Shown: positions 8,398 through 17,548 of the stretch, piece after piece
Layout of the letters: each line of letters begins with the position of its first letter
How positions within the stretch are numbered: position 1 is the stretch's first letter
Assembly: GCF_001278115.1 (NCBI RefSeq)
Contig: NZ_LIYD01000005.1
Coordinates: forward strand, 2,455,510 to 2,519,509
Length of the DNA stretch: 64,000 nucleotides
Direction: 5' to 3'
DNA from: Flavobacterium akiainvivens
GTDB taxonomy: Bacteria; Bacteroidota; Bacteroidia; Flavobacteriales; Flavobacteriaceae
Made by a program: the position numbers and the translations under genes
Notes under the pieces: generated by a model
What the model was told of the DNA's origin: nothing
What the model saw: the letters and a program-made list of their open reading frames with translations, nothing else
Databases searched by the model: none

Positions 8398-9039
8398 TTA
8401 GATAACCCTGCTAACGGTAAGCCCGTCTCTAATAGGAAGCAACACCGTTTCTACACGGGGGTCTTCTTTTACACGTTTATTATATTCCAGCAGTACGTTG
8501 GTGCTTTTGTCGTTAGGCTTTACCGGCTCCAATACCTTGCCACTCCACAGTACGTTATCGCTAAGTATAAGTCCGCCCTTATTCATCAAAGGCACTACCA
8601 TTTCCCAGTAGTTGGGGTAGTTGGGCTTATCGGCATCAATAAACACAAGGTCAAACTTTTTACCTAACCCGGGAATAATATCCAGCGCATTGCCCAGGTG
8701 CTGGTGTATTTGCCCTGCCCACTGGCTTTTATCAAAATATTTTTTCTGAAAATCCACCAGTTCCTCATTATTATCTACAGTATCTATGCTGCCGCCTTCG
8801 GCTAAGCCTTCAGCAAGGCACAATGTGGCATATCCTGTAAAGGTACCTATCTCTAAAATATGCTTTGGGTTAACCAGCTTGCTTATCAGGCTCAGCACCC
8901 TACCCTGAAAATGGCCGCTCAGCATACGGGGCTGTAGTATTTTTTGGTGGGTTTCGCGGTTAAGCGCTTCTAAAAGCTGGGGTTCGTCCTGGCTATGCAG
9001 TGCAGCATAATCTTCAAGGGCTTCAGATATAAAATGCAT
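8398..9039 (-). CDS. class I SAM-dependent O-methyltransferase
   Basis: 213 residues. The SAM-binding glycine loop (ILEIGTFTGYATLCLAEGL) and the metal/substrate motif (VFIDADKPNYPNYWE) match the caffeoyl-CoA/catechol O-methyltransferase-like family, which uses a divalent metal to methylate a hydroxyl. The substrate is unknown. It is transcribed alone from a TACCTTTG -7 element on the minus strand and is convergent with the PAP2 gene. Confidence 0.88.
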   Translation of the reverse strand: MHFISEALEDYAALHSQDEPQLLEALNRETHQKILQPRMLSGHFQGRVLSLISKLVNPKHILEIGTFTGYATLCLAEGLAEGGSIDTVDNNEELVDFQKKYFDKSQWAGQIHQHLGNALDIIPGLGKKFDLVFIDADKPNYPNYWEMVVPLMNKGGLILSDNVLWSGKVLEPVKPNDKSTNVLLEYNKRVKEDPRVETVLLPIRDGLTVSRVI

Positions 9040-9055
9040 TTCTGTAGTTTTTAGG

Positions 9056-9063
9056 CAAAGGTA
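9056..9063 (-). promoter_or_regulatory. -7 element (TACCTTTG) for the O-methyltransferase gene
   Basis: TAnnTTTG on the minus strand, 16 bases before the ATG at 9039. Confidence 0.55.
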
Positions 9064-9185
9064 GCAAACTTAAAATGCATAAGTATTTTTTATTGCCTGT
9101 TAAAATAACGGCATACACCTGCACTTTAACGTTAATTTGTAACAAAATAAATTACTTTTACGCCACTTAACCTAAACGACTATTA

Positions 9186-11438
9186 ATGAATTTTAAATTT
9201 ACCCTATTGCTACTTGTGTGTGCCCTTTCAGGCTTTGCACAGGTAACAAACGAACGGAGCCCCCAAAGCTTTAAACTGAAAAACCTTGCAGAGGTAAACC
9301 CAATATCTATGCCCGGTTTTGACCTTGAAGCCATTAAGAAAGAAGACGCTATAAATGATATAGGCAAAGACAAGCCATGGCGTTTTGGCTACGAATTTTT
9401 AGTAGACCACAACCTTGGCAATAGCGGTACCTGGACAACCCTGGATAATGGCGACCGCATTTGGCGCATTCGCTACACCTCTGAAGGAGCTAAGACACTA
9501 AACTTTTTATTCAGTGATTTTTACCTGCCTGAAGGCGCTACCGTTTACCTGTACAACAACAACCATACTGATGTGCTGGGTGCTTATGATGCCCGCCAGA
9601 ACAACCCGGAGCGCACGCTGGGCACATGGCTGGTACAGGGCTGCGATATATACATAGAATATTATGAGCCCGCTGCCGTTGCAGGCCAGGGCCGCCTTGA
9701 AATATTTAAGGTAGTGCACGGTTACCGCACACAGGCCGATATGATTCAGAAATCGCCGGATGACGACCTTAATGCGAGTGGCAGCTGCAACTATGATGTT
9801 GATTGTTATATTGAAGATATTGAAGCTTACAAAGAAGTAAATAAAAAAGCCGTTGCCCTTATTGTAGTAAACAACTCCGGTTTTTGTACCGGGAGCCTTG
9901 TAAACAACACGGCTAACGACGGCACACCTTACTTTTTAACGGCCAACCACTGCTACAGCAACCCAAGCCAGTGGGCATTCCGTTTCAACTGGATAAGCCC
10001 TAACCCGGTTTGTGCGGCCACAACTCCAAGCACCAATAATGCACCTAACTACTACCAAACCCTTAGTGGTGCCATGCTGCGCGCGCGCAGGGAGCAGAGC
10101 GACTTTTGCCTTCTTGAAATAACAGCCGATATTCCTGCCGAGTGGGATCTTGTGTATGCCGGTTGGGACAGGAGCACAACAGCACCTGAGTCGGTTTTTG
10201 GTATACACCACCCTTCGGGAGATATAATGAAAACCTGCCGTGATTATGGCCCTCTTTCAACAGAAACCTATATGTGGCGCATAGACGACTGGGACCTGGG
10301 TGTTACCGAAGGTGGCTCATCGGGCTCTCCCCTATATGATAATTACGGAAGGCTGCGCGGCCAGCTTTTTGGTGGCAATGCAGCGTGTGTGGGCACTACA
10401 GACAACAACCAGTTTGATGCCTATGGCCGTTTTGACGTATCGTGGGATGCGGGCAACAACTCATCTCAGCGCCTTAAAGAATGGCTTGACCCAAATAACA
10501 CCGGACAAACCACACTTGATTATTATCCGCCGGCTGTTGTATATGCTGTAGATGCACGTGGCTCGCTGTTTAACACAGGCCTTGATGAATGTACCGGCAT
10601 ATTTGAACCACAGGTGCGCATTACCAACAAAGGCACCGTTACACTAACCAGCGCTACCATAAGCTACCAGCTTAACAACGGTGCTACTGCTACTTATAAC
10701 TGGACAGGCAGCCTTGCAACAGGCGAATCTGACGAAGTAACATTGCCGGAATTTGCCGCTGCTAATGGTGACAATACCTTTAGCATAACAATTACACAGC
10801 CTAATGGCACTACCGATGAAAACCCGGCTGACAATACATCTTCAAAACAATTTGAGGTAAATATTTATGAAACGCAAACAGTAACGTTTACCCTGGTTAC
10901 AGATGGTTATGGCTATGAAACATCCTGGGAACTTACAAATGACGCAGGCACTGCAATAGAAAGTGGTGATGGTTATGAAAGCAACGGGCAGTATACTGAA
11001 ACATTTGACCTGCCGGAAGGGTGCTATACCCTTACCATTTTTGATGAGGCCGAAGACGGTATTTGCTGCCTGTATGGCAACGGCAGCTATGAACTGGCAC
11101 TTGAAGACGGCACAATTATAGCAACCGGCGGCTCTTTTGGTGCAGAGGAAGCTGTTGGGTTTGCCCTTAAAGACGACCTTTCAACAGGTAGCCACACACT
11201 ACAAAATGCAGTAACGGTTTATCCTAACCCGTCTAACGGTATTTATACAATAGCCGTAAACAACGGTATGCAACCGGAATATACCGTTTACAGCCTGCTG
11301 GGCCAGGAGCTTACTACAGGCAAAATTAACGGCAACGGCAGCTTTAACCTGGGCAGCGCTGCAAATGGTGTATACCTGCTTAAATTACAGGATAAGGCTA
11401 CGGGGGCTACGGCTACCTTTAAGCTGATTAAAGAGTAA
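9186..11438 (+). CDS. T9SS-secreted trypsin-like serine protease
   Basis: 750 residues. Signal peptide (1-19), an N-terminal domain of about 190 residues, then a chymotrypsin-fold protease resembling the lysyl endopeptidase group with the triad His255 (TANHC), Asp306 (QSDFC) and Ser381 (GGSSGSP). After it come a CARDB-like adhesion domain (about 465-560), a beta module of about 110 residues with a GCYTLTIFDEAEDG motif, and a type A T9SS tail (VYPNPSNGIYTI ... LLKLQ ... FKLIKE). The enzyme should act outside the cell or on its surface. A module like the GCYT one is also found in the thioredoxin-like cargo at 44459. Specificity for Lys is a guess. Confidence 0.9.
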   Translation: MNFKFTLLLLVCALSGFAQVTNERSPQSFKLKNLAEVNPISMPGFDLEAIKKEDAINDIGKDKPWRFGYEFLVDHNLGNSGTWTTLDNGDRIWRIRYTSEGAKTLNFLFSDFYLPEGATVYLYNNNHTDVLGAYDARQNNPERTLGTWLVQGCDIYIEYYEPAAVAGQGRLEIFKVVHGYRTQADMIQKSPDDDLNASGSCNYDVDCYIEDIEAYKEVNKKAVALIVVNNSGFCTGSLVNNTANDGTPYFLTANHCYSNPSQWAFRFNWISPNPVCAATTPSTNNAPNYYQTLSGAMLRARREQSDFCLLEITADIPAEWDLVYAGWDRSTTAPESVFGIHHPSGDIMKTCRDYGPLSTETYMWRIDDWDLGVTEGGSSGSPLYDNYGRLRGQLFGGNAACVGTTDNNQFDAYGRFDVSWDAGNNSSQRLKEWLDPNNTGQTTLDYYPPAVVYAVDARGSLFNTGLDECTGIFEPQVRITNKGTVTLTSATISYQLNNGATATYNWTGSLATGESDEVTLPEFAAANGDNTFSITITQPNGTTDENPADNTSSKQFEVNIYETQTVTFTLVTDGYGYETSWELTNDAGTAIESGDGYESNGQYTETFDLPEGCYTLTIFDEAEDGICCLYGNGSYELALEDGTIIATGGSFGAEEAVGFALKDDLSTGSHTLQNAVTVYPNPSNGIYTIAVNNGMQPEYTVYSLLGQELTTGKINGNGSFNLGSAANGVYLLKLQDKATGATATFKLIKE

Positions 11439-11520
11439 TACAGCAATGTATTGATTGCTTAATGTAGCAATTATCTGATTATTTAAAGTATCAATTGCCC
11501 CTGGCTTTTGGGGATGATTT

Positions 11521-11548
11521 GCCCCTGGCTTTAGCCAGGGGCTTTTTT
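11521..11548 (+). terminator. Rho-independent terminator
   Basis: A perfect stem gcccctggct / agccaggggc with a 2-base loop, followed by TTTTTT; it separates the protease gene from rlmN. Confidence 0.8.
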
Positions 11549-11561
11549 ATGAAAATTGTTT

Positions 11562-11569
11562 TACCTTTG
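11562..11569 (+). promoter_or_regulatory. -7 element (TACCTTTG) for rlmN
   Basis: TAnnTTTG match only 4 bases before ATG 11574, so the transcript would be nearly leaderless; this rules out the in-frame TTG at 11556 as start. Confidence 0.5.
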
Positions 11570-11573
11570 CACC

Positions 11574-12626
11574 ATGCAAACGGAGAAGAGAGATATAAGG
11601 GCGCTGACTAAAGAGCAATTGCGCGATTTTTTTACCGCAAATGGAGATAAGGCATTCCGGGGCAACCAGGTATATGAATGGCTGTGGAGTAAACGCGCCC
11701 ATAGTTTTGACGACATGACCAATGTGGCCAAAGCTACCCGCCAGATGCTGGAGGATAATTTTGTGATTAACCACATTCACGTAGACCAGATGCAGCAAAG
11801 CGAAGACGGCACCGTTAAAAATGCTGTACGCCTGCACGATGGCCTTGTGGTAGAAAGTGTGCTTATACCTACCGAAACCCGCACCACGGCCTGCGTGAGC
11901 AGCCAGGTGGGCTGCAGCCTTGACTGCAACTTTTGCGCCACCGCACGCCTAAAGCGCATGCGCAACCTTAACCCCGATGAAATTTATGACCAGGTAGCGG
12001 CCATTGATGCCGAAAGCCGCCTGTACCACAACCGTCCGTTAAGCAATATTGTGTTTATGGGTATGGGTGAGCCGCTTATGAATTACAATAACGTAATCAA
12101 GGCCATAGATAAAATCACTTCGCCGGAAGGGCTGGGCATGAGCGCCAAACGCATTACCGTCTCTACATCTGGTATACCCAAAATGATAAAAAAACTGGCC
12201 GATGACGAGGTTAAGTTTAAGCTGGCCGTATCATTGCACTCGGCTATAGACGAGGTACGCAGCCGTATTATGCCCTTTAGCGAAAACTTTCCACTTAAAG
12301 ACCTTCGCGAATCATTAGAATACTGGTATGCTAAAACCAAAAGCCGTATTACGTATGAATATGTGGTTTGGAAAGGTATTAACGACCGCAAGCAGGATAT
12401 AGACGCGCTTGTAAAATTCAGCCGTTATGTGCCCTGCAAAGTTAACCTTATTGAATACAACCCAATAGACGACGGCGAATTCCAACAAGCAGATGAAGCC
12501 ACTATTAATGCTTACATCCGCGGGCTTGAAGCCGCCGGTGTGGTGGTTAAAGTGCGCCGCAGCCGCGGTAAGGACATTGATGCCGCCTGCGGGCAGCTTG
12601 CCAATAAGAACGAGGCGGCTTCTTAG
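11574..12626 (+). CDS. rlmN: 23S rRNA (adenine-C2)-methyltransferase RlmN
   Basis: 350 residues from ATG 11574. RlmN is a radical SAM enzyme that methylates C2 of A2503 in 23S rRNA and A37 in some tRNAs. The cluster motif CSLDCNFC (CxxxCxxC) is present, preceded by TACVSSQVG, and the second catalytic Cys lies near the end (AACGQLA). VFMGMGEPLMNYNNV and ITVSTSGIP are further family signatures. Length is typical. It is transcribed alone. Confidence 0.96.
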   Translation: MQTEKRDIRALTKEQLRDFFTANGDKAFRGNQVYEWLWSKRAHSFDDMTNVAKATRQMLEDNFVINHIHVDQMQQSEDGTVKNAVRLHDGLVVESVLIPTETRTTACVSSQVGCSLDCNFCATARLKRMRNLNPDEIYDQVAAIDAESRLYHNRPLSNIVFMGMGEPLMNYNNVIKAIDKITSPEGLGMSAKRITVSTSGIPKMIKKLADDEVKFKLAVSLHSAIDEVRSRIMPFSENFPLKDLRESLEYWYAKTKSRITYEYVVWKGINDRKQDIDALVKFSRYVPCKVNLIEYNPIDDGEFQQADEATINAYIRGLEAAGVVVKVRRSRGKDIDAACGQLANKNEAAS

Positions 12627-12642
12627 TTGTTCATGGTTCGTG

Positions 12643-12711
12643 GTTTATTGTTCATTGTTTCGCATCGTTTAATTAACAGATAGCGTTAACTCTGAACTCT
12701 GAACAATAAAC
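12643..12711. repeat. intergenic inverted repeat
   Basis: gtttattgttc at 12643-12653 is perfectly inverted as gaacaataaac at 12701-12711. The surrounding text (gttcatggttc, ctgaactctgaac) resembles repeats at 37572 and 38404, so it is probably a dispersed intergenic repeat of this genome. Confidence 0.55.
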
Positions 12712-12727
12712 ATTGAACTGTTTTCCC

Positions 12728-12735
12728 TATCTTTG
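12728..12735 (+). promoter_or_regulatory. -7 element (TATCTTTG) for the polyprenyl synthase gene
   Basis: TAnnTTTG match 7 bases before ATG 12743. Confidence 0.5.
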
Positions 12736-12742
12736 AGCCGCA

Positions 12743-13720
12743 ATGAAAGTCACAGAGCAAATTAAGCAGCCTATAATGCAGGAAATGGAGCTTTTCGAGA
12801 AAAAGTTCCGTGAGTCGATGTCCAGCAAAGTGGCGCTTCTTAACCGTATTACCCACTACATAGTAAACCGAAAGGGCAAGCAAATGCGCCCTATGTTTGT
12901 ATTCCTCACTGCCAAAATGGTAAGCGGGGGCACTGTTAATGAGCGCACCTACCGCGGGGCAGCCGTTATAGAGCTTATACATACCGCTACCCTGGTGCAC
13001 GATGATGTGGTAGACGACTCTAACCGCCGCCGTGGCTTTTTTAGCATCAACGCATTGTGGAAAAACAAAATTGCCGTACTGGTGGGTGACTACCTGCTTA
13101 GTAAAGGCCTTTTGCTGAGTATAGACAATGGCGATTTTGACCTGCTGCGCATTATTTCAGTAGCTGTGCGCGAAATGAGCGAGGGTGAATTACTTCAGAT
13201 AGAAAAGGCCCGCCGCCTTGATATTACCGAAGAGGTGTATTATGAAATCATCCGCCAGAAGACGGCCACGCTTATTGCGGCATGCTGTTCACTCGGCGCT
13301 GCATCGGTACACCCTGACAGCCATGATGTGGAGCGTATGCGCAAATTTGGCGAACTGATAGGCATGGCGTTCCAGATAAAAGACGACCTTTTTGATTACA
13401 CCGATGATGCCATTGGCAAACCCACCGGCATAGATATTAAGGAGCAAAAAATGACCCTCCCGCTTATTTATGCGCTTAACAACTGTACTAAAGAAGAGAA
13501 GCGCTGGGTTATCAATTCGGTTAAAAACCATAATAAAGATAAAAAGCGCGTTAAGGAAGTAATCGGTTTTGTAAAGCAAAAAGGCGGCCTTGCTTATGCT
13601 GAGCAAAAAATGGTGCAGTTTCAGCAGGATGCGCTGCAACTTATATCGGGTTACCCTGATTCTGACTTTAAAGCGGCACTTACCTTAATGGTAAACTACG
13701 TGATTGAAAGAAAAATATAA
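12743..13720 (+). CDS. polyprenyl diphosphate synthase
   Basis: 325 residues, trans-isoprenyl diphosphate synthase. It condenses isopentenyl diphosphate onto an allylic primer. Both aspartate motifs are visible: HDDVVDDSNRRRG near residue 88 and IKDDLFDYTDD near 213, together with GKQMRP near the start. The residues before the first motif (TATLV) lack a bulky aromatic chain stopper, which fits long-chain products such as the menaquinone side chain. A role in menaquinone synthesis is inferred; supply of geranylgeranyl diphosphate to the carotenoid operon at 59.6-63.1 kb is possible but less likely. Confidence 0.9.
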   Translation: MKVTEQIKQPIMQEMELFEKKFRESMSSKVALLNRITHYIVNRKGKQMRPMFVFLTAKMVSGGTVNERTYRGAAVIELIHTATLVHDDVVDDSNRRRGFFSINALWKNKIAVLVGDYLLSKGLLLSIDNGDFDLLRIISVAVREMSEGELLQIEKARRLDITEEVYYEIIRQKTATLIAACCSLGAASVHPDSHDVERMRKFGELIGMAFQIKDDLFDYTDDAIGKPTGIDIKEQKMTLPLIYALNNCTKEEKRWVINSVKNHNKDKKRVKEVIGFVKQKGGLAYAEQKMVQFQQDALQLISGYPDSDFKAALTLMVNYVIERKI

Positions 13721-13883
13721 TTTTTTTTTCAACACATAAATCATTAAAAACAAAATAGTTACATTAGTAAATTAAAAAATTTACACCTTTCATGCAACCA
13801 TTTTGCAACGTAATCCGTCTATGTTAATAGAAACCGCTGCTAATAAAATCGCACGGGGCCGAAACCAATAAAACCAACACGTC

Positions 13884-14444
13884 TTGAAAGTAATTGCCTT
13901 ACACCAGCAGGAGCACGACCTTGTACAGCAGGCAGCCGCAAGCAACCGGCACGCCCAGCAGCAGGTTTATGCTAAGTATGCGCCCAAAATGCTGGGGGTA
14001 TGCAGGCAGTACATTAAAGACGTGCACCAGGCAGAAGACGTTATGATTACCGCCTTTATGAAGGTATTTGCCAATCTTAAAAGTTTTGAGTTTAAAGGCA
14101 GCTTTGAAGGCTGGATAAGGCGGATAATGGTAAACGAATGCATAAGCTGCCTGCGGGTGCAAAAAAAAGTGAGTTTTCTGGAAGACCAGTTTTATGTAGA
14201 AGACTCTTTTAACAATATAGAAAGCGGGCTGAGTGTAGATGATATTCAGAGTTTGATAGACAGCCTGCCCGATGGTTACAAAATGGTGTTTAACCTGTAT
14301 GCCATAGAAGGCTACAAACACCAGGAAATTGCAACAATGCTGGGTATTAGCGAAGGCACCAGCAAATCACAACTCTCCCATGCACGCAAAATGCTGCAGG
14401 GGTTAGTTAACAAACAAAAGAATTACGAAAATGGAACCGAATAA
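13884..14444 (+). CDS. ECF-type sigma-70 family RNA polymerase sigma factor
   Basis: 186 residues from a TTG codon at 13884; no ATG fits, and the sequence from TTG (KVIALHQQEHDLVQ) reads as normal protein. Region 2 (VYAKYAPKMLGVCRQYIKD...AEDVMITAFMKVF...FEGWIRRIMVNECIS) and region 4 (LPDGYKMVFNLYAIEGYKHQEIATMLGISEGTSKSQLSHARKML) are both complete. It overlaps by 14 bases a gene for a membrane protein with the look of an anti-sigma factor, so the pair is translationally coupled. Signal and target genes are unknown. Confidence 0.92.
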   Translation: MKVIALHQQEHDLVQQAAASNRHAQQQVYAKYAPKMLGVCRQYIKDVHQAEDVMITAFMKVFANLKSFEFKGSFEGWIRRIMVNECISCLRVQKKVSFLEDQFYVEDSFNNIESGLSVDDIQSLIDSLPDGYKMVFNLYAIEGYKHQEIATMLGISEGTSKSQLSHARKMLQGLVNKQKNYENGTE

Positions 14445-15159
14445 AATAGAACAGGAAATAAGGGAAAAGCTTGAGGGCCGCACCATAACCCCAAGCCCTA
14501 TGGCGTGGGACAGGCTTGATGCCATGCTTACCGTGGCCGAAGGCAACGCCCAAAAACCCACTAAAAAACGTGGCTTTGGCTGGTTGTATATGGCGGCGTG
14601 TTTCCTGCTTATGCTGGGCGTGGGTGGTTACTTTATGCTGCACAACAGCAGCGACAGTATTGAAGCCGACCCAACCAAAAGTGTGGTAAACAGTAACACC
14701 AATACGACACAAACCGGAGGCCATACAAACACAGGCGCCATTATTTCGCCTGAAACGCAAATACAAGGGCACAACACTAACACCACACAGGCGGTGGCAG
14801 GTGTGCAACAGGGTTCATCATCATCAAAAAACAATCAATCGCAGCAGCAACAGCAAGGCACAACAAGCCAGGACAATCCGGGGCTTGCCCCTGCTGAAAC
14901 TGCACAACCGCAAATGCTGGCGCTAAACAAGCCTGATTCAAAAATTAAGGTAGATGCAAATGCATTGCTGGCATCGGTTCAAAACCAAAAACCACAGGCA
15001 GCAAAGGCCACGCAGCCTAAGGTTAAGGTTAACGCTAATGAGCTGCTTACGGGCATAGAGGGCGAAATGGAAATGAATTTCCGCGACCGTATGTTTAACA
15101 GGCTGGCCAAAGGGTATGACGAGGTTAAAGAAGCCGTGGTTACCCGCAATTACAACTAA
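14431..15159 (+). CDS. probable anti-sigma-like single-pass membrane protein
   Basis: 242 residues: a cytoplasmic N-terminus of about 50 residues (MEPNKIEQEIREKLEGR...AWDRLDAML), a single membrane helix (about 53-70), then a low-complexity periplasmic part rich in Thr, Asn, Gln and Ser, with two similar short motifs (KVDANALLASVQ and KVNANELLTGIE). The position after an ECF sigma gene with a 14-base overlap and the membrane topology suggest an anti-sigma factor or sigma partner. It lacks the zinc-binding motif of ZAS anti-sigma factors and I do not recognise a FecR domain. Confidence 0.65.
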   Translation: MEPNKIEQEIREKLEGRTITPSPMAWDRLDAMLTVAEGNAQKPTKKRGFGWLYMAACFLLMLGVGGYFMLHNSSDSIEADPTKSVVNSNTNTTQTGGHTNTGAIISPETQIQGHNTNTTQAVAGVQQGSSSSKNNQSQQQQQGTTSQDNPGLAPAETAQPQMLALNKPDSKIKVDANALLASVQNQKPQAAKATQPKVKVNANELLTGIEGEMEMNFRDRMFNRLAKGYDEVKEAVVTRNYN

Positions 15160-15201
15160 ACATCAATCAAAAAAAACACCGATTTAAACACCAAAAACAA
15201 C

Positions 15202-16284
15202 ATGAAAGCAATTACTTTTTGTGTAGTGGCATTCTTATGCTTTGTCTCTACAAAACTACAGGCACAGGAAAAAGAAACCTTTGAGGAACGCGCTGCGGCT
15301 ATTGCCACAAACATTGAGCGCATAACCGCACAAGAGCAGGACTCGCTTAAAAAAGAAGTAGATGCCATAAACCAAAAACTTGAAAACAACCAGCTTACCG
15401 AAGCACAGGCCGAAAGCCAAAGGCAGCAGTATGCCGAAAAACGCGCAAAAAACATAGAAAACCGTGTAGCGTTTGAGCAGGAAAAACTAACACAACTGGT
15501 GCAGGATAAAGTAGACGGCAAGGTGGAAAGCAAGGCTACTAAAAAATTCAGGTTTACAATACCGGGCAGGAACAAGGAATATTCGAGCTATGATTCTCTT
15601 GGTAACCACACCATTACAAACCGCAAGCAGGAAGGTTTTGAGCGCGACTTTAAACGCACCACATCCTGGTTTTTATTTGCTACAGGCCTTAACCGCCTTG
15701 TGGTAGACGGCGATATTGATAACGACAACTTTAAAGAGCGCTCAGAATTTTATGAGTGGGGCTTTACCTGGAACACCCGTATTTTTAAAAACAATAACCT
15801 GCTGCACCTGCGCTACGGCCTTTCGCTACAATACAACAACTTCAGGCCGAAAGATGACAAAGTGTTTACCGTGGTAGACGGGCAAACAGTACTTACTGAC
15901 TCCGGCCTTGACCTTGATATGTCTCGCCTGCGCATTACAAACCTTGTTATACCGGTGCACCTGGAGTTTGACCTGGGAGGTAAAAGGGTTAACGGAGACA
16001 AGACCTACTACCCGGTTCAAAACAGTGTACGCATAGGTATTGGTGGCTACGGTGGTTTTAACGTAAAAGAGAAACAAATACTGCGCTATGAAGACGAGCT
16101 GGGCAATGATGTGAAACATAAATCTAAAGGCGGATATAACGTAAATGATTTTGTTTATGGTGTAAGTGGCTATATTGGCTACGGAAGTGTAAGCCTTTAT
16201 GCCAAATATGATATACAATCGTTATTTGATAACGAAATCGACCAGAACAACGTGTCTTTTGGCATAAGATTTGATTTAGAATAG
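15202..16284 (+). CDS. secreted coiled-coil and beta-barrel protein, probably outer membrane
   Basis: 360 residues. Signal peptide (1-21), a highly charged helical coiled-coil stretch (about 27-110), then a C-terminal half with alternating aromatic strands (LLHLRYGLSLQYNNF, VRIGIGGYGGFNV, YGVSGYIGYGSVSLYAKYD, VSFGIRFDLE) of the kind seen in small outer-membrane barrels. It is 42 bases downstream of the probable anti-sigma gene, so the three genes likely form one operon. It may be a sensor or regulon target of the sigma factor; this is inference. Confidence 0.65.
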   Translation: MKAITFCVVAFLCFVSTKLQAQEKETFEERAAAIATNIERITAQEQDSLKKEVDAINQKLENNQLTEAQAESQRQQYAEKRAKNIENRVAFEQEKLTQLVQDKVDGKVESKATKKFRFTIPGRNKEYSSYDSLGNHTITNRKQEGFERDFKRTTSWFLFATGLNRLVVDGDIDNDNFKERSEFYEWGFTWNTRIFKNNNLLHLRYGLSLQYNNFRPKDDKVFTVVDGQTVLTDSGLDLDMSRLRITNLVIPVHLEFDLGGKRVNGDKTYYPVQNSVRIGIGGYGGFNVKEKQILRYEDELGNDVKHKSKGGYNVNDFVYGVSGYIGYGSVSLYAKYDIQSLFDNEIDQNNVSFGIRFDLE

Positions 16285-16317
16285 TTAATTAAGGGTTAGT
16301 TTTGTACTTTTTGAAAG

Positions 16318-16350
16318 AGGCGTTTCCATTTCTCAGGGAACGCCTTTTTT
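16318..16350 (+). terminator. Rho-independent terminator
   Basis: Stem aggcgttt-cc / gg-gaacgcct followed by six T, after the sigma operon. Confidence 0.7.
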
Positions 16351-16394
16351 GCGTTTAAATATTTTGTACTTTTAGGATAGTAAACCAAGTTATC

Positions 16395-16883
16395 ATGGCT
16401 CCTCACACTAAAATTACCATTCCGGGGCTGGCAGGGTTAGTATTGCTTATACCTGCGCTTTGCCTCTTTTACCTTAACAACACAGGCCTTGACACCCCAA
16501 AAGGGGCTATTTCATTAGCTATGCCATCAAAGGACAAACATGTTATTGAAGTTGACTCTACATTAGGGCTTCCGTATTTTAACAACCCTATGCCCCGTAA
16601 TTACCGGGACATAATTATTAGCGGCAAAGATGATGCGCAACAACTACAAGCCGGCAGGCAGTTGGTGCGCAAACTCGTTTCAAGTAACGACACTATTAAC
16701 GGTGTACGGTTCTGTTTTGGCAAAAACGCAAAATACAATGAGCTTATAAAAGCCCTTACCTTGTGCGAAGAAGAAAAGGCATCTCAATGGATACTTAGCG
16801 GCAATTACCTGTATATCTACAACCGCAATCTACGCCTTCCGGCAGACGAAAACGGCCATATGTATGAGTGTTTATCTATATAG
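16395..16883 (+). CDS. hypothetical membrane-anchored protein
   Basis: 162 residues with one N-terminal hydrophobic segment (about 9-28) and a soluble rest. The mature part includes NYRDIIISGKDDAQQLQAGRQLVRKLVSSNDTINGVRFCFGKNAKYNELIKAL, which resembles a small alpha/beta domain, perhaps like the biopolymer-transport ExbD/TolR periplasmic domain, but I cannot name a family. It stands alone between a terminator and the ysxC promoter. Confidence 0.6.
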   Translation: MAPHTKITIPGLAGLVLLIPALCLFYLNNTGLDTPKGAISLAMPSKDKHVIEVDSTLGLPYFNNPMPRNYRDIIISGKDDAQQLQAGRQLVRKLVSSNDTINGVRFCFGKNAKYNELIKALTLCEEEKASQWILSGNYLYIYNRNLRLPADENGHMYECLSI

Positions 16884-16909
16884 GCAAAATATACCAATTT
16901 TAAAATACC

Positions 16910-16917
16910 TATCTTTG
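16910..16917 (+). promoter_or_regulatory. -7 element (TATCTTTG) for ysxC
   Basis: TAnnTTTG match 4 bases before ATG 16922. Confidence 0.5.
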
Positions 16918-16921
16918 CGGT

Positions 16922-17542
16922 ATGAAGATTAATACCGCCGAGTTTATTATAAGTAATAGCGATGTAAGCAAATGCCCTAAAGAGCCCCTGCCGGAGTATG
17001 CCTTTATAGGCCGCTCTAACGTGGGTAAATCATCGCTTATAAATATGCTAACGGGCCGCAACAGCCTTGCAAAAACATCTGGCAAGCCCGGAAAAACACA
17101 GCTTATAAACCACTTTAAAATAAACGAAAACTGGTTCCTGGTAGACTTACCGGGGTATGGTTATGCGCGTGTATCTAAATCTACCAAAGAAACATTTCAG
17201 CAGTTTATAACCGATTATTTTGAAAACCGCGAGCAGCTTGTTTGTGGCTTTGTGCTGGTAGATATAAGGCTTGAGGCACAAAAAATCGACCTTGAGTTTA
17301 TAAACTACCTGGGCGAGAAAGAAGTGCCTTTTTGCATCATTTTTACCAAGGCCGACAAAATAAGCAAGGGCAAGCAACAGCAGCACGTGGCGGCGTACCG
17401 CAAAAAATTACTGGCCGAGGGCTGGGAAGAAATGCCGCAGCATTTTGTAACGTCATCTTCTGAAGGTACAGGCCGTGAAGAAGTGCTTGCGTTTATAGAT
17501 GGCGTTAACCAGGATATTTTTAAAAACCAGGGGTTTGTGTAA
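16922..17542 (+). CDS. ysxC: ribosome biogenesis GTP-binding protein YsxC/EngB
   Basis: 206 residues. A TrmE-Era-EngA-YihA-type GTPase needed for large-subunit ribosome assembly. The G motifs are visible: G1 GRSNVGKSS, G2 region GKTQ, G3 DLPGYG, G4 TKAD and a G5-like TSS. It starts KINTAEFIISNSDVSKCP as expected for the family and length is typical. It is transcribed alone, convergent with a GNAT gene. Confidence 0.95.
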   Translation: MKINTAEFIISNSDVSKCPKEPLPEYAFIGRSNVGKSSLINMLTGRNSLAKTSGKPGKTQLINHFKINENWFLVDLPGYGYARVSKSTKETFQQFITDYFENREQLVCGFVLVDIRLEAQKIDLEFINYLGEKEVPFCIIFTKADKISKGKQQQHVAAYRKKLLAEGWEEMPQHFVTSSSEGTGREEVLAFIDGVNQDIFKNQGFV

Positions 17543-17548
17543 AAAGCA

